Positions 34,394-43,731 of a DNA stretch of 64,000 bases are shown here, piece after piece. Origin of the DNA: Bacteroidota bacterium (GTDB lineage Bacteria > Bacteroidota > Bacteroidia > Chitinophagales > Saprospiraceae); the NCBI GenBank assembly GCA_030147525.1, contig JASBVF010000020.1:124001-188000 (forward strand). Direction: 5' to 3'. The notes below the pieces were generated by a model. The model was not told where the DNA came from, did not search any database, and saw only the letters and a program-made list of their open reading frames with translations. Each line of letters begins with the position of its first letter. Position 1 is the stretch's first letter. Both the position numbers and the translations under genes were made by a program.

Positions 34394-37300
34394 ATGACAC
34401 GAGTGTTACTCTGCTTTATGGTGTCCATGCTATGCGCTGCCACCAATCTTTCGGCCCAGGATACAATTCCGCCTGTCTTGAATTGCCCTGGTAACCTAAG
34501 CTACAATTTGAATCCCGGCGAATGCGAACGACAGGTTTTTTTCAATGTATTCGCAACGGACAACGACCCAAACTGCACGCCTAACATTTCACAAACGGAT
34601 GGTACAGGTTACACCTCGGGCAGCACCTACCCGATCGGAACGGTAACACTGTCTTTCCAGGCGACGGATTGTTCGGGCAACACCTCTTCCTGTGCGTTCG
34701 ACATTACGATTGTTGAATACACGCCGCCGTCACCGGGATTGGTGTGCGACGACCTGCTGGACATATCGCTGCCTGCCACCTGCGAAATGTTCCTGACGCC
34801 TCCCATGGTGTTGGAAGGCTTCTACGGCTGCTACGATGATTTCACCGTAGATGTTGAAAACACGGGCAGCAACTACATCGGCTACTACTACGTGGGCGAA
34901 ACAATTTCTTACACTGTAACAAATACCGAGACCGGCATGTCCTGCTGGGGCGAGGCGCTGATTGAAGACAAGGTTGGCCCGCTCATCACGGATTGCGATT
35001 CCGTGACATTGAATTGTTTGCAGGACGTGCGCCCGGTTTCAGAGGGCGGCGACGTGCCGGATCCTGCTTTCTCTGACTGCGTCGATTTTACCGTGGTCTA
35101 CCTGGATATGTTTACCAACGGCGACTGCAACGATCCGTACACTCAAATCATCATGCGGATGTGGACGGCGACGGACGAACTTGGCAACGTCAGTCATTGC
35201 AATCAAATCATCACCGTCGAGCGGATTTCACTGACGACTATGACGCCGGATTGCCCCGCAAGTTTTACTGTAGAATGTACCCCTGGTGAAACACCTGATT
35301 TTAGTCCTGAGGTGACGGGGTATCCGTTTGATACCATCAATGGTGAGATACTGGAAATCACCGGTAACGCCTACGCTTTCTGCGATGTGACGGCGTCTTA
35401 CACGGATCAAGTCATCGACAAATGCGGCCCCAGTTTCCGCATCATCAGAACCTGGTCGGTGATGGACTGGTGCCAGCCCTTTGTTCAGGGAACAAACCCC
35501 TGGACTTGTTCTCAGGTCATTTTTTACAATGACACCACGCCCCCCGTTATTACAGGCCCTGGCAACCTGACGGCAAGCGCCAACCTCCCGGGTTGCCGTG
35601 CCAGACCCATCATTCCGGCCTCCTCGATTGTCGATTGCTCCGGCTACACCGTGTCCATTCAGACGCCTGTCGGACCAATTCTCGGCAACGGCGGTCAGGT
35701 ACCGGCGCCCGGCCTTGCTTTCGGCCAACATACGCTGACGGTAAAAGCTACGGACGAATGTGGCAATTCATCCTCATACAGTTTTACCGTCAATGTGGTG
35801 GACAACACCAAGCCAACTCCCATCTGCGACTCCCACACCACCGTAGCCCTCAACGATCAGGGGTATGGTTTTGCGCAAGCGCAAACTTTTGACGATGGAA
35901 GTACGGATAACTGTTGTATCAGTAATTTTAAGGTGAAGCGCCTCACCGATAATTGTGGCATTCCGGAAAATCTGGTCTTCGACAACTACGTGGAATTCTG
36001 CTGCTCTGACGTAGGCGCATTGGTGCCTGTTGTGTTGCGGGTCTATGACTGCCACGGCAACTTCAACGAATGCACAGTCTCCGTGGAGGTACAGGACCAA
36101 GCGGGTCCTTCCATCACTTGTCCACCCAACGCAACATTGCTTTGCGGCCAGGATTACAACGATCCGGCGCTCGTAGGTGAAGTGGTCACTGACCCGACAG
36201 CACAAGGGCCCCTCGATGGACTTGCTTTGGACAATTGCGGCGGTTCGCTCGTCATCACCACCTCGGATGAAGGTGACGTGGCCTGTGGTTCCGGTCTGAT
36301 TTACCGCACTTGGGCAGCTACTGATGTTGCCGGACAACTGTCGTTTTGTGTGCAGGAAATTACAGTGCAAAACAACAATCCTTTCACTGGTACGAGCATT
36401 GATTTCCCGGATGATGTAATTGTGTACGGCTGTAACGCCAACACCTCGCCGGACAGTACAGGACAGCCTATCCTGCCTCCGCCCAACGGCTGCTACACGT
36501 TGGTAGTAGGCCACACGGACCTGGTGCTGACTTCTTCCCCTGACGCATGCCGGAAGATTTTACGGACATGGTCGGTTATTGACTGGTGCCAGTACGATCC
36601 GAATAATCCGACAGGTCCAGGCCGCTGGGATTCAGTGCAAACGATTAAAATCATCGACCAGTCAGCGCCCGTTTTTACTTCTTGCCTGAACCGTACGTTC
36701 TGCAATTTTAAAAACGACTGCTCTGACCTGGCACCCGACCTCTCGGTTTCAGCTTCTGACAACTGCACGGCAACTTCCCAGATTTACTACACCTGGACGG
36801 TGGACCTTTACAATGATGGGGCTGCCGATCCCGGTTATGTCACCAGCGGTAGTGGTCAAAACACGACCAACAACTACCCCATCGGTACGCACCGGATCAA
36901 CTACTCTGCTTTTGACGGTTGTGGAAATATCGGCTATTGCAACTTCCTTTTCACCATTGAAGATTGTAAAAAGCCAACCGTTTTCTGCAAAAGCATCAAT
37001 GTCGAGCTGATGCAAACAGGCATGGTGCCGGTAAATATCCTGCAACTGGAAGAAGGCTCCAGCAGCGACAACTGTACTGCCCGCCCTGATCTGAAGTTTT
37101 CCTTCTCTCCTGACACAGACGACACCGTCAGGATTTTCACCTGCGACGACATCGGCACTGTCACCGTTCAGGTCTGGGCGACTGACGAGGCGGGGAATCA
37201 GGATTTCTGCTCCGTCCCGCTGGGCATTCAGGATAACATGAACGCCTGCGGCGGAACGCCACTCATTGCCATGGCAGGAACCATTGAGAATGAAGAAAAC

Positions 37301-38506
37301 GAAGGCGTGGAAAAAGTAAAAGTGGAACTCAACGGCAACATGACCAGCCAGACTTTTACCAACCAGCATGGCAGCTATCAATTCGCTAACCTGCCGATGG
37401 GGTACGACTACACCGTTTCGCCCTACCTCGACGAGGAGCCGCTCAACGGCGTTACCACTTACGACCTGATGCTGCTGCATCGCCACGTACTTGGCATCCA
37501 ACTGCTTGACTCGCCTTTCAAAATTATTGCCGGCGACGTCAACCACAGCGAAGTGCTGACAGTCTCCGACGTTGTGGATTTGCGAAAGCTGATTCTTTTC
37601 ATGGTATTGGAATTTCCCAACAATACCTCCTGGCGGTTCGTGGATAAAAACTACAGCTTCCCGAACCCGTCAGACCCATTCGCTGAGCCATTCCCGGAAG
37701 TTTGCAGCCTGAACAATTTGACTACAGGAAGCCCGCAGCCGAATTTTACGGCGATAAAAGTTGGCGACTTGAACGGTTCTGCTTCAGTTAACCTCACGGG
37801 AACCGGCAGCGAAGATCGCAATGCCGGAGACGAATTGATTTTCACCCTTGCTGACCGTAAGTTGAAGGCCGGCGAAACCGTAACGCTTGATTTCACAGCT
37901 AACCTGGAAAGCAGGATTGCCTGGCAGTTTACGCTCAATTTTGATCAGCAGGCGCTGACATTTGAAAAGCTGGTTCCCGGGAAGAATACTTCTCTCGAAA
38001 ACTTTGGCCTGAGCCTGTTAAATGAAGGCGCCATCACCACCAGCTGGCATCAGTTGGCCGTTGCGAAGGCGGAAGGCAGCAGCCCGCAATTCAGCCTGAC
38101 TTTCACAGCCAAAACGGATGGTAACCTGAGCGAAATGATCAGCCTGAACTCCCGTTTCACCAAAGCCGAAGCTTATGAAGCGGATGGTACAAGCCAGCCG
38201 GTTTCACTTCATTTCACCGATGAAAATGGTGGAACGGTGGCTGCGGACCGGTTCGAACTCTATCAAAACGTACCGAACCCGTTCAACAGCGCTACGGTCA
38301 TAGGTTTCCAGTTACCGGAGGCATCGGCTGCTTCACTGACCATTTTTGACCTGTCGGGAAAAATGGTGAAGGAAATCAGGGGCGAGTTTTCGAAAGGTTA
38401 CCACGAGATCAGCGTTGACAAAAACAGCTTGCCAAATCGTGGCGTGTTTTACTATCGCCTCGAAACGCCGGGAAATACAGCGACGAAAAAGATGATGATG
38501 TTTTAG
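34394..38506 (+). CDS. Giant secreted HYR/dockerin/cohesin-like protein with T9SS signal
   Basis: A 1370-residue surface or secreted protein. A signal peptide (1-21, 'TNLSAQ') is followed by several HYR-type beta repeats ('DTIPPVLNCPGNLSYNLNPGEC', 'TYPIGTVTLSFQATDCSGNTSSC', 'QHTLTVKATDECGNSSSYSF') with many paired cysteines. Around residue 950-1010 is a carboxypeptidase-regulatory-like fold ('GTIENEENEGVEKVKVEL'). A dockerin-like unit follows ('TYDLMLLHRHVLGI', 'AGDVNHSEVLTVSDVVDLRKLIL'), then a cohesin-like domain ('FTLNFDQQALTFEKLVPG'). The end 'NVPNPFNSATVIGFQLPEAS...FYYRLET' is a type A T9SS sorting domain. A role in adhesion or matrix assembly is likely. The operator-like region upstream suggests regulated expression. 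Confidence 0.92.
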   Translation: MTRVLLCFMVSMLCAATNLSAQDTIPPVLNCPGNLSYNLNPGECERQVFFNVFATDNDPNCTPNISQTDGTGYTSGSTYPIGTVTLSFQATDCSGNTSSCAFDITIVEYTPPSPGLVCDDLLDISLPATCEMFLTPPMVLEGFYGCYDDFTVDVENTGSNYIGYYYVGETISYTVTNTETGMSCWGEALIEDKVGPLITDCDSVTLNCLQDVRPVSEGGDVPDPAFSDCVDFTVVYLDMFTNGDCNDPYTQIIMRMWTATDELGNVSHCNQIITVERISLTTMTPDCPASFTVECTPGETPDFSPEVTGYPFDTINGEILEITGNAYAFCDVTASYTDQVIDKCGPSFRIIRTWSVMDWCQPFVQGTNPWTCSQVIFYNDTTPPVITGPGNLTASANLPGCRARPIIPASSIVDCSGYTVSIQTPVGPILGNGGQVPAPGLAFGQHTLTVKATDECGNSSSYSFTVNVVDNTKPTPICDSHTTVALNDQGYGFAQAQTFDDGSTDNCCISNFKVKRLTDNCGIPENLVFDNYVEFCCSDVGALVPVVLRVYDCHGNFNECTVSVEVQDQAGPSITCPPNATLLCGQDYNDPALVGEVVTDPTAQGPLDGLALDNCGGSLVITTSDEGDVACGSGLIYRTWAATDVAGQLSFCVQEITVQNNNPFTGTSIDFPDDVIVYGCNANTSPDSTGQPILPPPNGCYTLVVGHTDLVLTSSPDACRKILRTWSVIDWCQYDPNNPTGPGRWDSVQTIKIIDQSAPVFTSCLNRTFCNFKNDCSDLAPDLSVSASDNCTATSQIYYTWTVDLYNDGAADPGYVTSGSGQNTTNNYPIGTHRINYSAFDGCGNIGYCNFLFTIEDCKKPTVFCKSINVELMQTGMVPVNILQLEEGSSSDNCTARPDLKFSFSPDTDDTVRIFTCDDIGTVTVQVWATDEAGNQDFCSVPLGIQDNMNACGGTPLIAMAGTIENEENEGVEKVKVELNGNMTSQTFTNQHGSYQFANLPMGYDYTVSPYLDEEPLNGVTTYDLMLLHRHVLGIQLLDSPFKIIAGDVNHSEVLTVSDVVDLRKLILFMVLEFPNNTSWRFVDKNYSFPNPSDPFAEPFPEVCSLNNLTTGSPQPNFTAIKVGDLNGSASVNLTGTGSEDRNAGDELIFTLADRKLKAGETVTLDFTANLESRIAWQFTLNFDQQALTFEKLVPGKNTSLENFGLSLLNEGAITTSWHQLAVAKAEGSSPQFSLTFTAKTDGNLSEMISLNSRFTKAEAYEADGTSQPVSLHFTDENGGTVAADRFELYQNVPNPFNSATVIGFQLPEASAASLTIFDLSGKMVKEIRGEFSKGYHEISVDKNSLPNRGVFYYRLETPGNTATKKMMMF

Positions 38507-38510
38507 AATG

Positions 38511-38559
38511 ATAAACTATGAACTGATGCCCGGTTTATCGTTCATCATTCATAGTTTAT
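38511..38559. repeat. Gene-end inverted repeat
   Basis: ATAAACTATGAACTGATG (38511-38528) is repeated inverted at 38543-38559 with one bulged base, starting four bases after the stop of the HYR-protein gene. Confidence 0.6.
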
Positions 38560-38600
38560 AGTTAGACAAAGACTTAGTAACTCGGTTTTTGGGATTGGTC

Positions 38601-38635
38601 TCCTCTCCGGTTCGCCGGGGAGGGGCTTTTTTTTT
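38601..38635 (+). terminator. Intrinsic terminator after the HYR-protein gene
   Basis: CCTCTCCGG-TTCG-CCGGGGAGG (one G.T pair) is followed by GGC and nine T residues. It stands between the HYR-protein gene and the Uma2-like gene. Confidence 0.85.
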
Positions 38636-38695
38636 CAGGGGAAGCCCAACCCTGTTTTTTCAAAATGCTTAACTTGCAGAAAAATCATTTCCGTC

Positions 38696-39340
38696 ATGAC
38701 AATGACCGCTGCAGAAATAGAAGTTTATGACCCGGTTCAGGTTGCGCTTGAAATCGGAGGGGAGGTCATTTTTAAGGATTTTCCGAAAAAAGACTTTGAG
38801 AAACTGTGTACCCTCTACCCGGAGTACCGGATCGAGCGGGACAAAAACGGCACTACAAAAATTATGGCACCGGTAAAAGGAATGGGCGGTTTCCGGGAAG
38901 GAGACCTTGTTTATCACGTAACTCATTGGAGCAAAACCCATGGAAAAGGAAAAGTGTCAAGCCCATCTGGCGGCTTCGACCTGCCCGATGGCTCCGTCAA
39001 AAGCCCCGACGTTGCCTGGGTTAGCGGTGAAAAACTTAGCTCCCTCGACCCCAAAAAAGCAGAGGAAAAATTCCTGCCCATCGTGCCCGACTTCATTGCT
39101 GAAATCCGCTCCAAAACGGACGACCTCGATAAACTGAAAGAAAAAATGCAGAACGTCTGGATCGCCAACGGCGTCCGCCTTGCCTGGCTCATCGATCCTT
39201 ACGAAGAAACCGCTTACGTTTATCGCCTCAATGGTAGCCGGGATACAGTGAAAGGATTTGACAAAAAACTGGACGGTGAGGACGTCCTGCCCGGCTTCGA
39301 GCTTGACCTTTCCGAATTTAAACTTTTTGGGAAAGACTGA
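38696..39340 (+). CDS. Uma2 family (DUF820) nuclease-fold protein
   Basis: A 214-residue protein of the Uma2/DUF820 family, which has a PD-(D/E)XK restriction-endonuclease-like fold. The core elements are visible: 'GGFDLPDGSVKSPDVAWVSGE' with the Asp of the fold, 'VPDFIAEIRSKTDDLDKLKEKMQNVWIANGVRLAWLIDP' with the E-x-K-type segment, and a closing 'VLPGFELDLSEF'. The family is abundant in cyanobacteria and Bacteroidota and its biological role is largely unknown. It stands alone after a strong terminator and converges with an M16 peptidase gene across a 30-bp perfect hairpin. Confidence 0.88.
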   Translation: MTMTAAEIEVYDPVQVALEIGGEVIFKDFPKKDFEKLCTLYPEYRIERDKNGTTKIMAPVKGMGGFREGDLVYHVTHWSKTHGKGKVSSPSGGFDLPDGSVKSPDVAWVSGEKLSSLDPKKAEEKFLPIVPDFIAEIRSKTDDLDKLKEKMQNVWIANGVRLAWLIDPYEETAYVYRLNGSRDTVKGFDKKLDGEDVLPGFELDLSEFKLFGKD

Positions 39341-39345
39341 TGAAT

Positions 39346-39450
39346 TTATTGAAATTGAGAAATTAATAGAAATTGGAAATTAAGTAACTGCTTAATAACC
39401 AATGCCGTAACTTAAATTTTCAATTTCTATTAATTTCTCAATTTCAATAA
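39346..39450. repeat. 30-bp perfect inverted repeat between convergent genes
   Basis: Arm 39346-39375 and arm 39421-39450 are exact reverse complements over 30 bases, with a 45-base loop that pairs further in part. Each arm is made of repeated AAATT/GAAATT words. It begins six bases after the Uma2 stop and ends 13 bases before the M16 peptidase stop, so it could serve as a two-way terminator. Confidence 0.88.
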
Positions 39451-39462
39451 ACGGGGGTTACC

Positions 39463-40734
39463 CTACTCCTCCTCATCAGCACCACCGCCGCTCACCGGTT
39501 CCGTCGCTTTGTAAACCAGTTTCGAGCAATTTTCTTTTGTAAAAATCTCCTGCGCCAGCCGCTGAATATCCTCGACCGTCACTTTGCGGTATTTCTCTCC
39601 CTCTTCGTTAATCATCTTCGCATCACCTATGAGCTCGAAAAAAGCAAGGTTGATGGCTTTGTTCAAAACGTTGGCCTCGGAGAACTCCAGAGCGCTTTCC
39701 GATTTGTTGATCAACTTCTCCAGCTCCCGGGGTGAAATGCATTCGTTTTTCAAAATATCCAGCTCAGCCCAGATGGCTGCCTCCGCTGCTTCCAGCGACA
39801 CATCTTCCGAGGGTTTTCCTTCGATAATCAACAGGCCCGGATCAATGCTCGCCGTGATGTAGCAGTCAATGTGCGAGAACAGTTTTTTTTCCTTCAACAA
39901 CCGGCGGTAGAGGCGGGAGGACGGGCCATTGCCCAGCACATCGGAGAGCAAATCCACGCCGTGAAAATCCTGGTCGGCACGGGCACAGGTGTGAAAAGCA
40001 ATGTAAAGCGCATCCACCGGCACCTTTCCTTCGGCCAGTTTTTCATGAACCACCGTCTGTTTCGGCTCTGCGGGAATCTGCCGTGCCGGCACGTCGCCGG
40101 CGGGGATGTCGCCGAACCATTTTTCCACCAGGGCTTGAACCTGCTCATTCTTCACATTGCCTGCCACCACGAGGATAGCATTGTTGGGACGGTAAAATTT
40201 GAAGAAAAAATTCTTGACATCATCCAGCGTGGCATCTTCCACGTGCTTGGGAATTTTGCCGATGGTCGGCCATTGGTAAGGATGAACCTGGTATGCAAGT
40301 TCGGAAATGTGATGCCAGACATCGCCGTAAGGTTCGTTCAGGCAGGTTTCTTTGAACTCTTCTACGACTACCTTGCGCTGTACTTCCAGTGATTTTTCAC
40401 TGAAATTAAGGCTGAGCATCCGGTCGCTTTCCAGCCAGAGCGCCACTTCGAGATTTTCCGCCGGGAGCACGTCGTAGAAATTGGTGATATCGTTGTTGGT
40501 GAAGGCGTTGTTTTCGCCGCCTGCCAACTGGATGGGATCGTCGAAATCGGGGATGTTGGCCGAGCCGCCAAACATCAGATGCTCAAAAAGGTGAGCGAAG
40601 CCGGTCTTTTCCGGCGATTCGTCTTTGCTGCCGACGTTGTAGAGGACATTAACGGCCACCATCGGCGTGCTGTCATCTTCATGGACGATGACTCTCAGGC
40701 CGTTATTTAAAGTAAATCTTGAAAATTTAATCAC
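39463..40734 (-). CDS. M16 family zinc peptidase
   Basis: A 423-residue peptidase of the pitrilysin/processing-peptidase family. The inverted zinc motif HxxEH is at 48-52 ('HLFEHLMF'), with a downstream glutamate provided by 'GGENNAFTNNDITNFYDVLP'. Substrate-domain features such as 'VVVEEFKETCLNEPYGDVWHHISELAY' and 'YRPNNAILVVAGNV' follow. It has no signal peptide in the chosen frame. M16 enzymes degrade peptides or process precursor proteins; members of this length act as dimers or with an inactive partner, which is not encoded next door. Confidence 0.93.
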   Translation of the reverse strand: MIKFSRFTLNNGLRVIVHEDDSTPMVAVNVLYNVGSKDESPEKTGFAHLFEHLMFGGSANIPDFDDPIQLAGGENNAFTNNDITNFYDVLPAENLEVALWLESDRMLSLNFSEKSLEVQRKVVVEEFKETCLNEPYGDVWHHISELAYQVHPYQWPTIGKIPKHVEDATLDDVKNFFFKFYRPNNAILVVAGNVKNEQVQALVEKWFGDIPAGDVPARQIPAEPKQTVVHEKLAEGKVPVDALYIAFHTCARADQDFHGVDLLSDVLGNGPSSRLYRRLLKEKKLFSHIDCYITASIDPGLLIIEGKPSEDVSLEAAEAAIWAELDILKNECISPRELEKLINKSESALEFSEANVLNKAINLAFFELIGDAKMINEEGEKYRKVTVEDIQRLAQEIFTKENCSKLVYKATEPVSGGGADEEE

Positions 40735-40754
40735 AAGCTTGCTATGGTTGAGAG

Positions 40755-40816
40755 AGGTTGAGAAGAGTTGAGAGGAGTTTATAAACTATCTAAACCCTCT
40801 CAACTCTTCTCAACCT
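40755..40816. repeat. Hairpin in the M16-TonB intergenic region
   Basis: Arms 40755-40775 and 40796-40816 are perfect 21-base inverted repeats made of GTTGAGA words; the loop contains the palindrome AGTTTATAAACT. It lies in the leader of the M16 peptidase gene, divergent from the TonB gene. Confidence 0.8.
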
Positions 40817-40910
40817 TTTCAAAAAAGGCTGCAAATATAAAAATACCCGCCGCCCTGACGCCAAAAAGTAACACCCATGCATCTTTCTGGTTGAACTAAA
40901 ATTTGAAGCT

Positions 40911-41660
40911 ATGAAAATTAATCACACTTCCAGGATGGAGCGGCTGCGCTCCATCAATCTGCGCATCGGTTACGCCGTTGCCATTTTTCTTGCCGTCGTG
41001 GCGTTCAATTGGACCACAGAGCGCCCACTACTCCCGGACTTTGAAAGCGAGTACCCACTGGACGAAGCCGAGGTGAAAATTACCCGCACGACCCAACCTA
41101 CGCCCGCCTCAAAGCCGCCGCCTTCCAGTTTCAACGTTGCCAACAAAATCGTGGAAGTGCCGGATGTCGTGTTTTCGACAGCGCCTGTTTCCATTCCGGT
41201 TGACCCGACTCTTACCGCAGAACCACCGGCCATTTTTTCTGAGCCAGTCACCGAACCACCTGTCAAGGCTGTTTTACCCAAACCAAAAGAGCCGGAGGCC
41301 GCTCCCATTTTCAAAATCGTGGAGGAAATGCCTCGGTTTCCCGGCTGCGAAGACGCTGTTTTAACCAAAAAAGAAAAACAAGATTGCGCCACCAGCCAGC
41401 TGCTCCAGTTTTTAAGTCAAAACATCCGCTACCCGTCCATTGCAAGAGAAAACGGCATAAAGGGCACCGTTGTTATTCGCTTCGTCGTGGAGCAGGACGG
41501 AAGTATTTCCAATGCAGAAGTCGTGCGGGAGATCGGCGGTGGCTGTGGCGCTGAGGCGTTGCGGGTGGTGAATTCCATGCCACAGTGGCGACCCGGCATG
41601 CAGCAAGGCCGGGCAGTGCGGGTGCAGTTCAATTTGCCGGTGAATTTCAGGTTGGATTGA
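40911..41660 (+). CDS. TonB-type energy transducer
   Basis: A 249-residue inner membrane protein with one N-terminal helix (about 18-34), a proline- and glutamate-rich periplasmic linker (about 65-140) and a C-terminal TonB domain ('LSQNIRYPSIARENGIKGTVVIRFVVEQDGSISNAEVVREIGGGCGAEALRVVNSMPQWRPGMQQGRAVRVQFNLPVNF' spans about 168-247). It transmits proton-motive force to outer membrane receptors. ExbB/ExbD genes are not adjacent. The short cysteine-containing stretch before the TonB domain ('FPGCEDAVLTKKEKQDC') is typical of Bacteroidota members. It converges with DUF4058, overlapping it by 14 bases. Confidence 0.92.
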   Translation: MKINHTSRMERLRSINLRIGYAVAIFLAVVAFNWTTERPLLPDFESEYPLDEAEVKITRTTQPTPASKPPPSSFNVANKIVEVPDVVFSTAPVSIPVDPTLTAEPPAIFSEPVTEPPVKAVLPKPKEPEAAPIFKIVEEMPRFPGCEDAVLTKKEKQDCATSQLLQFLSQNIRYPSIARENGIKGTVVIRFVVEQDGSISNAEVVREIGGGCGAEALRVVNSMPQWRPGMQQGRAVRVQFNLPVNFRLD

Positions 41661-42444
41661 GGTGGGTTTTCAGTAAAGCTTCCGTCCATACTTTTTCTTC
41701 TTTTGAAAATGCTGGTAGCGGTGGCTCGGAGCGGTAGTTCAGGTTCAGGGAATGTTGGTAAAAACTTTCTTCGTAAACCAGATTCAGTGCTCCGCCCAAA
41801 TCCAAGATAGCATCGGGATCAACAGGTTTGAGAGGAACCGGGACCACAGGCAGCGGATTTTTTACCGTCATCGTCCAATACTGCTGTTCCCGGCTGTTCC
41901 ATCTGGCCAAACGCACCACATACTGTGCATCGGCCAGACGTGGGTCGTTAAACGGCCTTTTTCCCCGCCGCAGCAGGTCGATTTCGAGCAAGTGGACTTT
42001 ATTCGAATAAAAATCGAGGCATTTCTGCCGGTAAGGTTCAAGCCCGGGTGCCCTTTTGTTGACGGGCGAAAGAATTTCAACGGCCGTCACCAACTCATTG
42101 TTTTCCACTTCCCGGATTTCAATAAAAGGAATCGGAACTTCGATCACCGGATGGCTGGTAGCGGTAAAAGCAGGAGGTGTCAATTTGGAGGAAGAGCCAT
42201 AGGCAACAGCAGGTTCTTCGACCTTGCCTGACCGGAGATTAAGCAACTCGACATCGGGATAAAATATGCCCAAATCCTCATCTGGCGCAGTGTCTTTGAC
42301 GATGTATTTGTTGACCCTGGCCGTGTATCGGGGAGAGATTTGCGGTAGCAGCAGACGTTTGATGGCATTGGCAAGGCTGCTGTGCAGGTCGGGCCATTCT
42401 GCGCCTTCGAGGTATGGGTCCATTCCGGGAAATGGTGATGGCAT
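41647..42444 (-). CDS. DUF4058 family protein
   Basis: A 265-residue protein of the DUF4058 family: the signature start 'MPSPFPGMDPYLEGAEWPDLHSSLANAI', then 'RYTARVNKYIV', 'FYPDVELL', 'YQHSLNLNYRSEPPLPAFS'. The family occurs widely in cyanobacteria, Planctomycetes and Bacteroidota, often as single genes. The conserved 'DLH' and 'PDV' motifs and the pattern of a core with 'LVTAVEILSPVNKRAPGLEPYRQK' resemble a PD-(D/E)XK-type nuclease fold, but this is inference. No function is established. Confidence 0.88.
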   Translation of the reverse strand: MPSPFPGMDPYLEGAEWPDLHSSLANAIKRLLLPQISPRYTARVNKYIVKDTAPDEDLGIFYPDVELLNLRSGKVEEPAVAYGSSSKLTPPAFTATSHPVIEVPIPFIEIREVENNELVTAVEILSPVNKRAPGLEPYRQKCLDFYSNKVHLLEIDLLRRGKRPFNDPRLADAQYVVRLARWNSREQQYWTMTVKNPLPVVPVPLKPVDPDAILDLGGALNLVYEESFYQHSLNLNYRSEPPLPAFSKEEKVWTEALLKTHLNPT

Positions 42445-42501
42445 GGTTGATTTTTTTCAAAAATAAAAAGCTACCTGCACTTTTCAAATTCCGCATTCAA
42501 G

Positions 42502-43731
42502 TCAACCAATTCCATTCCCCAAATACCGAAACGCCAGCATCGTCATATCATCATGGGTGGGAGCACCATTGACAAATGCTTCCACCCGTGCCTCCATCTC
42601 ATGCACCAGTGAGCGCATGGAAGACTGGTCGAGGCTGTTCAGGGAACTTTCTATCCGGTCGGTTCCGAAGGCCATTTGGTAGGGATCAAAGGCTTCGGGC
42701 AATCCATCAGTGTACAGGAAAATAGTGTCGCCGGGCTCCATTTTTAACAGCGCCACTTCGAATGTCGCATCGTCCACAACACCGACAATCGGCCCGTTGG
42801 GTGTGTTCAGCATTTTGAAACTTTCATCTCCCAGGGCAATAAACGGCGGGTTGTGCCCACCATTGACGTACTGCAGGATGCCGGTGTTGACGTTCAGGAT
42901 GCCTGCCCACAAACTGACGAACATCATGTCGTCGTTCTTTTTCACCAGCATATTATTCAGTGCGGGTAACACATCTTCAAATTTCGGGTAGTTGCTGACC
43001 ATGAGTCGCAGCATGGTAAAAGTTCGCATCATGAAAAGGGCGGCCGGCATTCCTTTCCCGGTAGCGTCTCCGATGGCAAAGTAAATGTGCTCCTGGTCGA
43101 GGGCCAATGCATCGAAAAAATCGCCGCCCACCTCACGGGCCTGTTTCATGTAAGCGTAAACTTCGATTTCGGGACGGCTGGGAAATAAATTGGTTCCGTC
43201 CGGGACGATATTGGCCTGTATTTTACCGGCAGTTTCAAGGTCTTTTTCCAACTGCTTGTATTTGAGTTGTTCCTCGATTTCCTTGATCAATGCCTGGTTG
43301 TTCCGATGCAGGCGTTCTGCCATCATGCTCAACAGGTTTTTGACACCCTGCCGGCTTACCGCCAGGTGGCTCCAAAACATATCTTCCGCAATGACCAAAA
43401 CCCGGCTCACGGTGTGAGCAACCGCCTTGGCCGAGGTAGGTCTTCCGATTACGAGGGACATTTCTCCGAGAAATTCGCCGGGTTGGATGGGAATGGAAAC
43501 CTGAGTGCCATCTTTCCCGATGATGACCCTGATTTCTCCATCAATCAAAAGAAACAGGCAGTGATTTTCTTTTCCGTAATGGATAAGGGTTTCGCCTGGC
43601 TGCAATTCCCTGACTTCGCTTTGATCAATGATAAAGTCTATCAGCTCTTTCGAAAATCCCCGGAAGAGTTCATGCTGAGCAATGATTTTGGCTATGGAAG
43701 AAGCTGATACCATCATGGGGTAAAAATACAT
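42502..43731 (-). CDS. Cyclic-nucleotide-gated PP2C-type phosphatase
   Basis: A 409-residue regulator with an N-terminal cyclic nucleotide-binding domain (about 20-135: 'LQPGETLIHYGKENHCLFLLIDGEIRV', 'PGEFLGEMSLVIGRPTSAKAVAHT'), a coiled-coil linker ('NNQALIKEIEEQLKYKQLEKDLETAGKIQ') and a SpoIIE/RsbU-type PP2C domain (about 195-405) with 'REVGGDFFDAL', 'FAIGDATGKGMPAALFMM', 'YVNGGHNPPF' and 'LYTDGLPEA'. It dephosphorylates Ser/Thr, probably of an anti-sigma-factor antagonist, in response to ligand or redox signals. The 'GEMSLVIGRPTSA' cassette has the usual contact Glu but Arg-Pro-Thr-Ser-Ala spacing suits cAMP-like ligands. A start at 43716 is also possible. Confidence 0.9.
   Translation of the reverse strand: MYFYPMMVSASSIAKIIAQHELFRGFSKELIDFIIDQSEVRELQPGETLIHYGKENHCLFLLIDGEIRVIIGKDGTQVSIPIQPGEFLGEMSLVIGRPTSAKAVAHTVSRVLVIAEDMFWSHLAVSRQGVKNLLSMMAERLHRNNQALIKEIEEQLKYKQLEKDLETAGKIQANIVPDGTNLFPSRPEIEVYAYMKQAREVGGDFFDALALDQEHIYFAIGDATGKGMPAALFMMRTFTMLRLMVSNYPKFEDVLPALNNMLVKKNDDMMFVSLWAGILNVNTGILQYVNGGHNPPFIALGDESFKMLNTPNGPIVGVVDDATFEVALLKMEPGDTIFLYTDGLPEAFDPYQMAFGTDRIESSLNSLDQSSMRSLVHEMEARVEAFVNGAPTHDDMTMLAFRYLGNGIG

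Noticed and set aside
35774-36514. 246-codon minus-strand frame inside the HYR giant gene
   Set aside because: Antisense shadow of HYR repeats with no recognisable protein features.
36749-37546. 265-codon minus-strand frame inside the HYR giant gene
   Set aside because: Antisense to clear HYR, dockerin-like and carboxypeptidase-like sequence; no family pattern of its own.
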